Below, piece after piece: positions 14,366 through 22,097 of a stretch of DNA of 47,168 bases; positions within the stretch are counted from its first letter, which is position 1; the number at the start of each line of letters is the position of its first letter. Under the pieces are notes generated by a model, which worked only from the letters and a program-made list of their open reading frames with translations, did not search any database and was not told where the DNA came from. The position numbers and the translations under genes are program-made. This stretch comes from an uncultured Veillonellaceae bacterium. Lineage in GTDB: Bacteria; Bacillota; Negativicutes; Selenomonadales; Selenomonadaceae. The DNA is taken from positions 1-47,168 of the forward strand of contig CAMFES010000006.1 of NCBI GenBank assembly GCA_945949525.1. The letters are read 5' to 3'.

Positions 14366-15064
14366 TTGGAAATCAAGGTAATTGGTTCAGGGAGCAGCGG
14401 CAACTGCTATCTCATAGATGATGGCAGGACCGCGCTCCTTCTGGACGCAGGCGTACCTTTCAGTGCAGTGCAGCAGGCCATGGACTTTGATACAGGGGCT
14501 ATCAGGGGGTGCCTGATAACCCACCGGCACGGCGACCATGCCAAGGCCGGAAAGCAGCTGGCCAAGCGCGGCATAAAGGTATATGGAAATACAAATACGG
14601 CGGTGGATATCGGCAAGGGGGCCTGCGTGCTCCAGCCGAGGATTGCTTACGGCATTGATACATTCACTATCCTGCCCTTTGAGGTGGAGCACGATGTGCC
14701 CTGCTTCGGCTACAGGATAGACAGCCTGGTGACAGGCGAAAGGCTGGTATACATCACGGATGCAGCAGGCTTCCGGTTCTCTATCAAGGGAGCCACCCAC
14801 CTGCTGGTGGAGTGCAATCACAGCCACAAAAAGATTATGGAGAGAGTCCGGGCTGGCGAGATGAACGCCATGCTTGGCTACCGGGTGCTCAACACACACA
14901 TGAGCATAGAGAAGTTTTCTGGCTACCTGGTAGATGGGCATATCGATGTGGGCAGGCTGTCCGAGGTGATGCTCATTCACCTGTCAGATGGCAACAGCGA
15001 TGCTGAGGATTTCCGTCAGAGGGTGCAGGAGCTGGTTCCTGAGGCAAATGTGACAGTGTGGTAG
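14366..15064 (+). CDS. Metallo-beta-lactamase-fold hydrolase
   Basis: A 232-residue protein with GSGSSGNCYLI and the metal motif THRHGDHAKA (H-x-H-x-D-H, about 51-59), followed by later histidines. The family includes YycJ and DNA- or RNA-acting nucleases, and members with this length recur in phage recombination cassettes next to RecT. It starts with TTG directly after the RecT stop codon. A nuclease function is inferred from fold and neighbours. Confidence 0.82.
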   Translation: MEIKVIGSGSSGNCYLIDDGRTALLLDAGVPFSAVQQAMDFDTGAIRGCLITHRHGDHAKAGKQLAKRGIKVYGNTNTAVDIGKGACVLQPRIAYGIDTFTILPFEVEHDVPCFGYRIDSLVTGERLVYITDAAGFRFSIKGATHLLVECNHSHKKIMERVRAGEMNAMLGYRVLNTHMSIEKFSGYLVDGHIDVGRLSEVMLIHLSDGNSDAEDFRQRVQELVPEANVTVW

Positions 15065-15082
15065 CGGAAGGGGGCCGGCAGT

Positions 15083-16168
15083 ATGGAAGAAAACGGCGGC
15101 TTCCAGGGGCTGTGGATACCACGGGAAATATGGCTCCTGCCAATGGGGATTGTTCAGAAAAACCTGCTGGCGGAGCTGATAGCCCTCAGCAAAAACAAAA
15201 ACGGCTGTTATGCCAGCAACCAGTATCTGGCAGAGTTCATGCAGCTGGGTGTTGACAGCATCAAGAAATATATCAAGAACCTGAAAGATACCGGGTACAT
15301 CGATGTGCAGGGAGGGAATTACTCCAGGTGCATCACGATAAACTGGCAGCAGATAAATGGTGGAAAATCTTCCCCTATGTGCAGTGAACATGGTGGAAAA
15401 AATTACACCATTAGGACAAAAGATGGTGGAAAATCTTCCCCGAATGGTGGAAAAAATTACACCATGTTAGAGCAAGATGGTGGAAAATTTTCCCCAGATG
15501 GTGGAAAATCTTCCCCAGATAGGGGAAAAAATTACCCAGATAGGGGAAAAAATTACCCCATGATGGTGGAAAATTTTCCCCCTAGAGAATATATAGAGAA
15601 TATAGGGGATAATATAGCAAGATCATCATGCTGCAATTCTCCTCCTGTCTCTCAGAATGTAAAACAGAATAACGGCGAACAGCTTGACGGTAGTGTTAGC
15701 AGTATACTTGGTGAGCCTGAAGACATACGGGAGCCCAAAAGTGAAGTGCCCGAGGAGGCCAGGGAGGGAGCTCTGCGGTATGCGCAAGTAAGATGGCAAA
15801 GCATACAAGGACTGGACATTACGACGTTTCAGGCGCAGTTTGTTGCTGATTACATGCTGAGATTCGGGAAAAAGTGGATTGACAAGGCCTTTGACGAACT
15901 GCTCCTCCGGGGCGATGAAATCAAGGGCAACAAGTTCAGCTATTTCCGGCGGATGCTGGAACGCTGGGAGGAGTCCGGCAGTGATGAGCCATGGAAGCGA
16001 AAGCAGACAGGAGGCTATCAGCAGGGAGCCAGACCGCATCAGGGGCTGAAAAACGACACTGATGGCGGTTTTGACGGCATACTTGGCTCCGCATCTGGCA
16101 GTTCCAAGGTGGACATCTGCCGGAGGGCCTATGAAATGGCTGGCATGATGGGAGGCGATGCAGATTGA
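15083..16168 (+). CDS. Phage replication initiator with iterons in the gene
   Basis: A 361-residue protein. Residues 1-90 form a winged-helix (GIVQKNLLAELIALSKNKNGCYASNQYLAEFMQLGVDSIKKYIKNLKDTGYIDV), as in lambda O and other Firmicutes initiators. Residues about 92-170 consist of GGKSSP/GGKNYT-type repeats, the protein echo of nine DNA iterons. The C-terminal part has a helicase-partner look (FSYFRRMLERWEESG). A helicase-loader-like gene follows directly. An origin inside the initiator gene is the lambdoid plan. Confidence 0.83.
   Translation: MEENGGFQGLWIPREIWLLPMGIVQKNLLAELIALSKNKNGCYASNQYLAEFMQLGVDSIKKYIKNLKDTGYIDVQGGNYSRCITINWQQINGGKSSPMCSEHGGKNYTIRTKDGGKSSPNGGKNYTMLEQDGGKFSPDGGKSSPDRGKNYPDRGKNYPMMVENFPPREYIENIGDNIARSSCCNSPPVSQNVKQNNGEQLDGSVSSILGEPEDIREPKSEVPEEAREGALRYAQVRWQSIQGLDITTFQAQFVADYMLRFGKKWIDKAFDELLLRGDEIKGNKFSYFRRMLERWEESGSDEPWKRKQTGGYQQGARPHQGLKNDTDGGFDGILGSASGSSKVDICRRAYEMAGMMGGDAD
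15359..15581 (+). repeat. Nine iterons; probable phage replication origin
   Basis: Nine related 16-18 bp units start at 15359, 15392, 15425, 15446, 15479, 15500, 15522, 15543 and 15565. They read GGTGGAAAATCTTCCCC, GGTGGAAAAAATTACACC or close variants; the fifth and ninth contain the perfect palindrome GGAAAATTTTCC. Starts are 21, 22 or 33 bp apart, two or three helix turns, so they lie on one face of the DNA. An AT-rich stretch (15583-15625) follows, suitable for unwinding. Confidence 0.85.
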
Positions 16169-16179
16169 CAGGAGCAAGG

Positions 16180-16824
16180 ATGATGACCGGGACAATACAG
16201 CAGGGACAGCAGGGAAAGCAGGGGCAGCAAGGATGGCAGGGACAGCCAAAGGAGAACAGCAGGCAAGGGGCTGAGACCAAGGAACAGTCCGTAATCAGGG
16301 TGCTCACGCCGTATTTTCTTGCATACTCCAGCTCCAAGGCAGATTTGGTGACTTTGCGCATCTACGGCAGGGCATTGGCTGGAATGAACCTGGAGCTTCT
16401 TGAGGCAGCTATGGCAAAGCTACTGCGAACGCAGAAATTCTGGCCAAGCGTGGCGGAGATATGCGATGCTGCAAGGGGAATCAGCGATTTTGTGGCGTTG
16501 CAGTCAGGCAAGGGAGAAAGGCGCCTGACATCGGCTGAGGCGTGGCAGGAGGTCATGGACAACGTAAAGGACAGGCACCTTTACAAGCCCTGGGTGTTTT
16601 CCTGCCCGGAGGTGGAGCGCACGGCAAGGCAGTTCGGCATCGCGGAGCTGTGCAGCCTGGAGATTCGTGATGTGAATACAGCCCGGGCCCAGTTCATGCG
16701 CATGTATGACAGCGCGGTGCAGCAGGCGAAAAAGGAGCGGGAAAATCGGGAGGCTCTCGGTATGCTGGGGCAAAAGAAAATGGCTGCGCTTCTGGCAGCC
16801 GTGAACATAAAGCAGATTGAGTGA
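16180..16824 (+). CDS. Helicase-loader-like protein (G39P type)
   Basis: About 214 residues. A glutamine/glycine-rich N-terminus is followed by VIRVLTPYFLAYSSSKADLVTLRIYGRALAGMNLELLEAAMAKLLRTQKFWPSVAEICDAA, which resembles the N-terminal domain of SPP1 G39P and related loaders that deliver the replicative helicase to the origin complex. Its place right after the initiator supports this. The ATG at 16180 has CAGGAG upstream and is preferred over an in-frame TTG at 16165. Confidence 0.7.
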   Translation: MMTGTIQQGQQGKQGQQGWQGQPKENSRQGAETKEQSVIRVLTPYFLAYSSSKADLVTLRIYGRALAGMNLELLEAAMAKLLRTQKFWPSVAEICDAARGISDFVALQSGKGERRLTSAEAWQEVMDNVKDRHLYKPWVFSCPEVERTARQFGIAELCSLEIRDVNTARAQFMRMYDSAVQQAKKERENREALGMLGQKKMAALLAAVNIKQIE

Positions 16825-16858
16825 AAAAATTGAATATCGGCAGAAAGGTGTGATTGAT

Positions 16859-17590
16859 TTGGCAAAGCTGGCCAAGAAAATAAAGATTAACCAGGTGCTG
16901 AACGTGGACAGGCAGAAGGTGAAAAACGGGGAACTGCCCAAGAAGGTCAAGCCCCTGACGGTGAAGATGGTGCGGGCTGCTGCCCATATCGACAGGCAGA
17001 CTGATTACATCCCCAAGGATGATTTGGACAGGATTATCGGCGTTGCCAGGGCACATGCCCTGTGGCTGCACATGGACGTCCTGAAGCACGTCTTCAAGTT
17101 CACCGGCAAGCAGCTGATGATTTACCGCGACAAGCTGAAGGATGTCTATGTCCACGCCATTGATGATATCAGCGGGGGCACTGTGGATGACATCATCAGG
17201 ACCACGGTGCACGGCAGCAGGCAGGATGATGCGGGCAATATGGGCTATCCCGAGTACGAGGTGACGCCCTTCGATCCCAAGGGTGTGCTGTATGAGCACT
17301 ATGTTGACAAGTACAGCAGCATGAAAAAGAGCCTGTCTGAATACAAGATGATGCAGCGGACCTTCATAGAGTTTGACAAGTGCGAGGTTGCCTCCATGCT
17401 GGTGCTGAAGGATTATTTCGGCTTTGCCCATGTGCGGCTGTGCCGGTTCATAGATACTCTCAGGCAGTCCTTCAAGAACGCCACCTGGAAGCTGTACGAG
17501 GGAAAAATCAAGTATTTTGAGAAGCTGTGCAGGACGGAGTTCAGCGAGTTTGCTGCCATCAAGGGCGGCAAGGGTGTTTTCTGGTACTGA
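16859..17590 (+). CDS. Hypothetical phage protein
   Basis: About 243 residues, rich in lysine at the N-terminus, mostly helical. I do not recognise the family. The TTG at 16859 has AAAGGTG upstream and is preferred; an in-frame TTG at 16817 overlaps the loader gene but lacks a ribosome binding site. It ends within the replication operon, 13 bp before the MazG-like gene. Confidence 0.65.
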   Translation: MAKLAKKIKINQVLNVDRQKVKNGELPKKVKPLTVKMVRAAAHIDRQTDYIPKDDLDRIIGVARAHALWLHMDVLKHVFKFTGKQLMIYRDKLKDVYVHAIDDISGGTVDDIIRTTVHGSRQDDAGNMGYPEYEVTPFDPKGVLYEHYVDKYSSMKKSLSEYKMMQRTFIEFDKCEVASMLVLKDYFGFAHVRLCRFIDTLRQSFKNATWKLYEGKIKYFEKLCRTEFSEFAAIKGGKGVFWY

Positions 17591-17602
17591 GGAGGATGTG
17601 GA

Positions 17603-17929
17603 ATGAATAAATACGCTATGTATATCCGGCAAGTGCTGTCGGAGAGGGATTTGGCGGAGCAGCTGGCTGAGGAATGCAGTGAGCTGGCCAAGGCTTCGCT
17701 CAAGATGATAAGGGCAGGCGGCATGAGTGCCAACATCACGCCTACCAGCGTGATGGATGCCATGGCTAATTTTCACGAGGAGCAGAAGGATGTAGTTTCA
17801 GTACTGTGGCTTTTGACGATGGATGAGCGATATGCGTACATTGATGATTATCCAAAGTTTGAAAGATGGGCAAGACGCCTGGGGTACAAAGAAGGTGAAA
17901 AAAAAGAAGGGAGCGTTAAGAATGATTAA
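17603..17929 (+). CDS. MazG-like nucleotide pyrophosphohydrolase
   Basis: A 108-residue protein with AEQLAEECSELAKASLKMIR and HEEQKDVVSVLW, the paired E-x-x-E and E-x-x-D helices of MazG/all-alpha NTP pyrophosphatases that coordinate magnesium. Such phage enzymes alter nucleotide pools or (p)ppGpp levels during infection. GAGGAGG precedes the ATG. The C-terminal tail is lysine-rich and overlaps the next start. Confidence 0.75.
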   Translation: MNKYAMYIRQVLSERDLAEQLAEECSELAKASLKMIRAGGMSANITPTSVMDAMANFHEEQKDVVSVLWLLTMDERYAYIDDYPKFERWARRLGYKEGEKKEGSVKND

Positions 17930-18134
17930 GTGGAAACCTGAGTATCAGGGTGTCTATTATTCACCTAATGTAGATAATGGAAAAATACTTGTGAGGAGTT
18001 TTAAATGGGATGATAGCTGGGAGGATGAAGACCTATATGAGGCAGGTCTTGTCTGTAAGACAAAAGAAGAAGCATTAGAGTTGGCAGAGAAAATGCTGGC
18101 GGTAGTAAAGGAGGCGCGGGAAAATGTTGAGTAA
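17922..18134 (+). CDS. Hypothetical 70-residue protein, paralogue 1
   Basis: Starts at an ATG inside the last codons of the MazG-like gene with AAGGGAG upstream. The plan is a beta-rich first half followed by a helix (LYEAGLVCKTKEEALELAEKMLAVVKEA). The same plan recurs in the protein encoded at 18311-18529 (RYEAGVVFTDKYDAIIVAKKMLDMVKEI), so these are diverged duplicates. No known function. Confidence 0.65.
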   Translation: MIKWKPEYQGVYYSPNVDNGKILVRSFKWDDSWEDEDLYEAGLVCKTKEEALELAEKMLAVVKEARENVE

Positions 18135-18318
18135 TAGAATAGAACCAACCTGTATATATTGCCGAAGCTGTATTCCAAGAGAAGATGGGTATGAGTGTTA
18201 TGCTTTTGGATACATATCACATCTTAGTCCACAGCACGCAAGAGCTTGTAAATATTTTGAGCTTCCTAGTGTGCCTTGTCGCACAATGAAGAAAGCGCGG
18301 GGTGGACGGAATGGGTAA
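18124..18318 (+). CDS. Hypothetical cysteine-rich 64-residue protein
   Basis: Overlaps the preceding gene by 11 bp. It has C-x2-C-x2-C near the start (CIYCRSC), then CYAF, CKYF and PC, suggesting a small zinc-binding protein. A similar cysteine pattern occurs in the protein encoded at 18510. No family recognised. Confidence 0.6.
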   Translation: MLSNRIEPTCIYCRSCIPREDGYECYAFGYISHLSPQHARACKYFELPSVPCRTMKKARGGRNG

Positions 18319-18529
18319 GCAAAAACCTAAAATGGGCGCGGAGTATTATGTACCGGAGATAATCGACGGCAAGCCAGATGTATTTGAAACGGAATGGAGT
18401 AATGATGACCTTGACCATAAACGCTATGAGGCTGGAGTGGTTTTCACTGATAAATACGATGCGATTATTGTCGCAAAGAAAATGCTGGATATGGTGAAGG
18501 AGATAGCTGATGAGAAAAGAGAGCTGTGA
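18311..18529 (+). CDS. Hypothetical 72-residue protein, paralogue 2
   Basis: Similar in order and C-terminal helix to the protein encoded at 17922-18134. The ATG at 18311 is preferred; a GTG three codons upstream is possible. It is separated from its paralogue by a cysteine-rich gene and followed by another cysteine-rich gene, so the pair of genes appears duplicated as a unit. Confidence 0.62.
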   Translation: MGKQKPKMGAEYYVPEIIDGKPDVFETEWSNDDLDHKRYEAGVVFTDKYDAIIVAKKMLDMVKEIADEKREL

Positions 18530-18734
18530 TTATTGTGCATACAGGCGCAGTTGCCATGGCATTAGGAAAGCACAGACGGCTGCCACGGGGTACTGCTTTA
18601 ATTATGAGCAGGAAGATAGCTGGTCAAATCATATTGATGCGATATGTGCCCCGGCTATTGCCACTGTACTGACAGGCGTGGGACTGGTTGCGGTGCTGCA
18701 CATCGGCCTGTGGATGATGGAGGTGATATGGTGA
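18510..18734 (+). CDS. Cysteine-rich protein with C-terminal membrane helix
   Basis: A 74-residue protein. The N-terminus has CDYCAYRRSC, then a further cysteine (GYCFNYE), as in small zinc-binding proteins. The C-terminal third is hydrophobic (AIATVLTGVGLVAVLHIGLWMM), one predicted membrane helix. AAGGAG lies before the ATG. It overlaps the nuclease gene by 7 bp. Confidence 0.6.
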   Translation: MRKESCDYCAYRRSCHGIRKAQTAATGYCFNYEQEDSWSNHIDAICAPAIATVLTGVGLVAVLHIGLWMMEVIW

Positions 18735-19069
18735 ACAGCAAAAGAAAAGGCAAGGCGGGCGAGCTTGAGTGGAGCAAGTTCTGCAGGGTGCATGGTTTTA
18801 AGGATGTGCGCAGGACGGCTCAGTTTTGTGGCAATACCGGGGAGGCGGCGGACTGCATCGGCCTCCCTGGCATCCACCAGGAAGTGAAGCGGGTGGAGAA
18901 GCTGAACATTCATGAGGCTATGGCTCAGGCTGAGCATGATGCAGAGGCAGAGGGCAAGGGCAACATGCCCATAGTGGCCCATCGCAGGAACAACACCAGG
19001 TGGCTGGTTACTATGAGGGCGGAAGACTGGTTCAAGCTGTATTCTTTGTCGGGGATAGCCCCGGATTGA
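18728..19069 (+). CDS. PD-(D/E)XK nuclease, Holliday-junction-resolvase-like
   Basis: A 113-residue protein. GKAGELEW supplies the first acidic residue, AADCIGLPGIHQEVKRVEKLN gives D-(x)n-E-V-K, the PD-(D/E)XK core, and PIVAHRRNNTRWLVTM gives the closing strand. Phage proteins of this type act as Holliday-junction or branched-DNA resolvases before packaging. The ATG at 18728 follows GGAGGTGAT. Confidence 0.72.
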   Translation: MVNSKRKGKAGELEWSKFCRVHGFKDVRRTAQFCGNTGEAADCIGLPGIHQEVKRVEKLNIHEAMAQAEHDAEAEGKGNMPIVAHRRNNTRWLVTMRAEDWFKLYSLSGIAPD

Positions 19070-19101
19070 CAAAAGCTGGTTCAGAAAGGACGATGTAGCT
19101 C

Positions 19102-19485
19102 ATGACTGAGGAAACGTTAAAGCGGATGCTGATAGACAATATCGGCATCAGGGAGTTTGCGGAAGAACTGGGAACGGAAATTGGCGATATAATCTGCGAC
19201 AATATTTCCTGCCAGAGATGCATGTTTCAGGGCCATCTGGATTGCGAAAAGAAGCTGCGGAAATACTGCCGCAAGATGTTTGCCGGTGGTGATAGAAGGA
19301 AGCATCCCCATACCAGGATGGCACTGTATGATATGGCTGATAAATCAATCACATGCCCGCAGTGCGGCTATGAATACTGCTGGGATGACACGCCGACGAA
19401 CATTCACCGGGAAATCAAGTACTGCCTGCATTGCGGCATAGTTTTTGCCGGGTATGCGAATAGGCGGGGAAGGGAAGTTTCGTAA
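19102..19485 (+). CDS. Hypothetical zinc-ribbon protein
   Basis: A 127-residue protein with two cysteine groups: CQRCMFQGHLDCEKKLRKYC in the middle and CPQCGYEYC ... KYCLHCGIVF at the C-terminus, the latter a clear two-knuckle zinc ribbon. It is the last gene of the early/middle operon before a strong hairpin. It may bind DNA or RNA; the specific role is unknown. Confidence 0.62.
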   Translation: MTEETLKRMLIDNIGIREFAEELGTEIGDIICDNISCQRCMFQGHLDCEKKLRKYCRKMFAGGDRRKHPHTRMALYDMADKSITCPQCGYEYCWDDTPTNIHREIKYCLHCGIVFAGYANRRGREVS

Positions 19486-19493
19486 CAGGTCTG

Positions 19494-19523
19494 GCACCGC
19501 CTCCGTACAAAGCGAGGCGGTGC
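19494..19523 (+). terminator. Strong hairpin at end of the early operon
   Basis: GCACCGCCTC (19494-19503) pairs perfectly with GAGGCGGTGC (19514-19523) across a 10-nt loop. The downstream run is short (a TTTT after ten bases), so it may act as an attenuator rather than a full terminator. Confidence 0.6.
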
Positions 19524-19563
19524 TATTCGGCGTTTTGCTATAGTTTTCAAGAGGGGACAGGTG

Positions 19564-20079
19564 ATGACTTTGGAGCTCAGGTCGTATAATGATTATGCAG
19601 ATTTAACAAAGAAATATCTGAGGAATTATCATACTTTCAAGCTGACGGAGAAAATGCTGGAAGAGGATATTCGCAGCAAGGAGCAGATTTTGTCCGCTTC
19701 GCTTGATGTGGGGGCGGCGGTGGCAAGGTATGGCGATGCTCCGGCAGGCGGACATACTGAACTGAACGGCATCGAGGCGGCCTGTGAGCGACACCTCCAG
19801 ATGAGGCAGGATATTCAGAATATGAAAAGTGACCTGTCAGAGCTTCGGCGCTTGACAGATAAGATAGATATTGCTTTCAATGTGGCTGACGATATTGCCA
19901 GGAGTATGGTCAGGGAGTACTATGTGGACGGCTACAGCTGGGAGCAAATCAGCATGAAGCACCATTATTCAGCCCGCTGGTGCCGGGAAAAGGTAAAAAA
20001 AGCGGTGGAGGATATGTCCATGGTCATTTTCGGCATGAAGGCAAAGCCGTTGCAGCTGTCCTTCGTATTCGTGCAGTGA
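19564..20079 (+). CDS. ArpU-like late transcription regulator
   Basis: A 171-residue, mainly helical protein with a C-terminal sigma-like helix-turn-helix (MVREYYVDGYSWEQISMKHHYSARWCREKVKKAVEDM). This resembles ArpU/RinA-type regulators that switch on late genes in Firmicutes phages, and it lies directly upstream of the late promoter region, the usual place. The ATG at 19564 follows GAGGGGACAGGTG. Confidence 0.72.
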   Translation: MTLELRSYNDYADLTKKYLRNYHTFKLTEKMLEEDIRSKEQILSASLDVGAAVARYGDAPAGGHTELNGIEAACERHLQMRQDIQNMKSDLSELRRLTDKIDIAFNVADDIARSMVREYYVDGYSWEQISMKHHYSARWCREKVKKAVEDMSMVIFGMKAKPLQLSFVFVQ

Positions 20080-20152
20080 TTGCAGTAATTGCGATTGGTT
20101 TTGCTGCGGTATGCAGCAGGAGAGGTGATTTTGCAGCGATGTTCAGCAGGGC

Positions 20153-20161
20153 TGTGGATAA
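20153..20161 (+). other. Single DnaA-box match
   Basis: TGTGGATAA is an exact DnaA-box sequence just downstream of the ArpU-like gene. It is alone, so I do not read it as an origin. It could be a chance match. Confidence 0.3.
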
Positions 20162-20170
20162 CTTTTTAGC

Positions 20171-20205
20171 CGTTTTACTTCCGCTTTACTTCCGTTTTTG
20201 TTCCG
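20171..20205 (+). promoter_or_regulatory. Three TTCCG repeats in 11-bp phase upstream of the late promoter
   Basis: TTCCG occurs at 20179-20183, 20190-20194 and 20201-20205, each preceded by a T/C-rich stretch (CGTTTTAC, CTTTAC, TTTTTG). The exact 11-bp period puts them on one face of the helix. The last one ends 21 bp before the -10 box, where an activator would replace the missing -35. The ArpU-like protein is the obvious candidate ligand. Confidence 0.62.
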
Positions 20206-20223
20206 CTTTTTTGGTGGAAAATG

Positions 20224-20232
20224 TGGTATTAT
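20224..20232 (+). promoter_or_regulatory. Late promoter with extended -10
   Basis: TGGTATTAT is an extended -10 (TG-n-TATTAT). No -35 match is found at the right distance, which fits dependence on an activator bound to the TTCCG repeats. Transcription should begin near 20239. Confidence 0.55.
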
Positions 20233-20275
20233 GGTATCGGGAAAAACCTCCTAAAATATATTACCCCTTTTTGAT

Positions 20276-20309
20276 AGGGACTGCCGGTGCGGAACGGTGG
20301 TCCCTTTTT
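20276..20309 (+). terminator. Intrinsic terminator between late promoter and terminase
   Basis: AGGGAC (20276-20281) pairs with GTCCCT (20300-20305), and the inner UGCCG/CGGUG pairs extend the stem to 11 bp; TTTTTC follows. A strong terminator inside a leader about 115 nt before the first late gene suggests antitermination control, or release of a small RNA of about 70 nt. Confidence 0.72.
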
Positions 20310-20353
20310 CAATTCGTTTTTTGGAGAGGAAGTGCAGGCAAGGCGGTGGTTAT

Positions 20354-20863
20354 GTGAGCAAGACAGACAAGCAACTAAGTCCAAAGCAACAAAAGTTCGT
20401 GGACGCATATATTGAGCTGGGAAATGCCACAGAGGCTGCCAAGCGGGCAGGTTATAAATGCAGGAGTTATAGCGCTTATGGTGCCGTAGGTTCTGAGAAC
20501 CTGAAAAAACTTAAAGATTTTATTGATGTTCGACTTGGTGAAATCAAATCCAAGCGGACTGCCGACCTGACCGAGGTAATGGAGTTCCTGACCTCGGTGC
20601 TCCGGGGCGAGGTGACGGAGACGGTGTTCAATCCCGTTACCGGCCTGAAAGAGGATATTCATGCTAACGTCAAGTCCAGGGTGGATGCAGCTCGTGAGCT
20701 TTTGAAGAGGTACCCTCGTCAGCTGGATAAGGAGGAACAGATAGCCAGAATCAAGAAGCTGGCTTCAGAGGCTGATAAGCTGGATACCTCCAATGATACA
20801 GATGATGTGATAATCGTGGATGATTGGAGCGAGGTGGGCGAAGATGCCGAAGGTGAAACTTAG
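20354..20863 (+). CDS. terS: Terminase small subunit
   Basis: A 169-residue protein with LSPKQQKFVDAYIELGNATEAAKRAGY, the DNA-binding helix-turn-helix of Terminase_2 family small subunits, and later helices for oligomerisation (KSRVDAARELLKRYP). It recognises the packaging site and feeds DNA to the large subunit encoded next. The GTG at 20354 is the likely start. It overlaps the large subunit gene by 20 bp. Confidence 0.87.
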   Translation: MSKTDKQLSPKQQKFVDAYIELGNATEAAKRAGYKCRSYSAYGAVGSENLKKLKDFIDVRLGEIKSKRTADLTEVMEFLTSVLRGEVTETVFNPVTGLKEDIHANVKSRVDAARELLKRYPRQLDKEEQIARIKKLASEADKLDTSNDTDDVIIVDDWSEVGEDAEGET

Positions 20864-22088
20864 TGAGATAGCCGCCGCCCAGTTCCGTGAAGTGCATCAG
20901 GATGTGATGGCCCACAGGCACACTTACTACTGGTTGAAAGGTGGGCGAGGTTCCACCAAGTCATCCTTTATCAGCGAAGAATTGCCGCTGCTGATGCTGA
21001 AAAATCCCCTCTGCCATGCGGTGGTGTTGCGCAAGGTTGGAAACACCATAAAGCACAGTGTATATCCTCAGATGCAGTGGGGCATTGATAAGCTGGGGCT
21101 TTCCTCCAAATTCTCCTACAAGATTTCACCGCCAGTGATTACCTACAAAAAGACAGGCCAGCAGATTCTTTTCCTGGGCTGTGATGATCCACAGAAAATA
21201 AAGTCCATTAAATTGCCCTTTGGCTATGTTGGTATCGTGTGGGTGGAGGAGCTGGACCAGTTCGCCGGTATGGAGGAAATACGAAACCTTAACCAGTCAT
21301 TACTCCGTGGTGGTTCCACATTCTGGTGGTTCGGTTCATTCAACCCGCCCAAAAGTCAGAATAACTGGGTAAATGAGGAGCAGCTGCTTTCGGATCCGGC
21401 AAGGATGGTACACCATTCCACCTATAAAGGAGTTCCGGCTGAGTGGCTGGGTGAGCAGTTCCTTAATGATGCAGCCAGGCTGAAGGAGAAGAATGAACTG
21501 GCATACCGTCATGAGTACCTTGGTGAAGTCACCGGAACAGGCGGAGCGGTGTTTGATAATGTGGAAGGGCTGCACATGACGGATGATATGGTGGCAGATT
21601 TCGACCGCCTGTACCACGGCCTTGATTTCGGCTTTTCCGTGGACCCGCTGGCCTATGTGTCCATGCACTATGACAAGAAGAATGAAGCGCTCTATATCTT
21701 TGATGAGATTTACCAGCAGAAGCTGAAAAACAGCCAGGCTGTAGAACTGATAAAGCCGAAGCTGAAAACAGACAGACTGATAGCTGATTCTGCGGAGCCG
21801 AAGTCCATTGCCGAAATGAAGGATTTGGGGCTGAGGATTACGGGAGCCCGTAAGGGCCGTGACTCAGTGGAGCATGGTATGAAATGGCTGCAGGACAGAG
21901 CCAAGATTTATATAGACCCCGACAGATGTCCAAACACCTACCGGGAGTTTATGACTTATGAATATCAGAGGAACAGGCAGGGACAGTTTGTATCAGCCTA
22001 CCCTGATGAGAATAATCACGCAATAGATGCCACCAGATACGCATTGTCAGAGGTTATGCGAGCCGGTGGTATTCGTATTTTTAAGTGA
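20844..22088 (+). CDS. terL: Terminase large subunit (PBSX type)
   Basis: A 414-residue packaging motor. Walker A-like KGGRGSTKSS at about 29-38, Walker B VGIVWVEELDQF at about 126-137 and nuclease-domain acidic residues (GLDFGFSVDP; LIADSAEPK; NNHAIDATRYAL) are visible in order, as in PBSX/SPP1-type terminases. The ATG at 20844 follows GAGGTGG. It cleaves concatemeric DNA and drives it into the prohead using ATP. Confidence 0.93.
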   Translation: MPKVKLSEIAAAQFREVHQDVMAHRHTYYWLKGGRGSTKSSFISEELPLLMLKNPLCHAVVLRKVGNTIKHSVYPQMQWGIDKLGLSSKFSYKISPPVITYKKTGQQILFLGCDDPQKIKSIKLPFGYVGIVWVEELDQFAGMEEIRNLNQSLLRGGSTFWWFGSFNPPKSQNNWVNEEQLLSDPARMVHHSTYKGVPAEWLGEQFLNDAARLKEKNELAYRHEYLGEVTGTGGAVFDNVEGLHMTDDMVADFDRLYHGLDFGFSVDPLAYVSMHYDKKNEALYIFDEIYQQKLKNSQAVELIKPKLKTDRLIADSAEPKSIAEMKDLGLRITGARKGRDSVEHGMKWLQDRAKIYIDPDRCPNTYREFMTYEYQRNRQGQFVSAYPDENNHAIDATRYALSEVMRAGGIRIFK

Positions 22089-22097
22089 GGTGAGATG

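Noticed and set aside
15359-15581. Regular repeats suggestive of a CRISPR array
   Set aside because: Units are only 16-18 bp, spacing is 21-33 bp without unique spacers, and the repeats are in frame inside an initiator gene. They fit iterons.
16694-17776. 360-codon frame on the minus strand in the replication operon
   Set aside because: It crosses three well-supported rightward genes and looks like a translation shadow.
20153-20161. DnaA box as sign of a second origin
   Set aside because: Only one exact box, no AT-rich repeats suited to unwinding, and it lies in the late promoter region.
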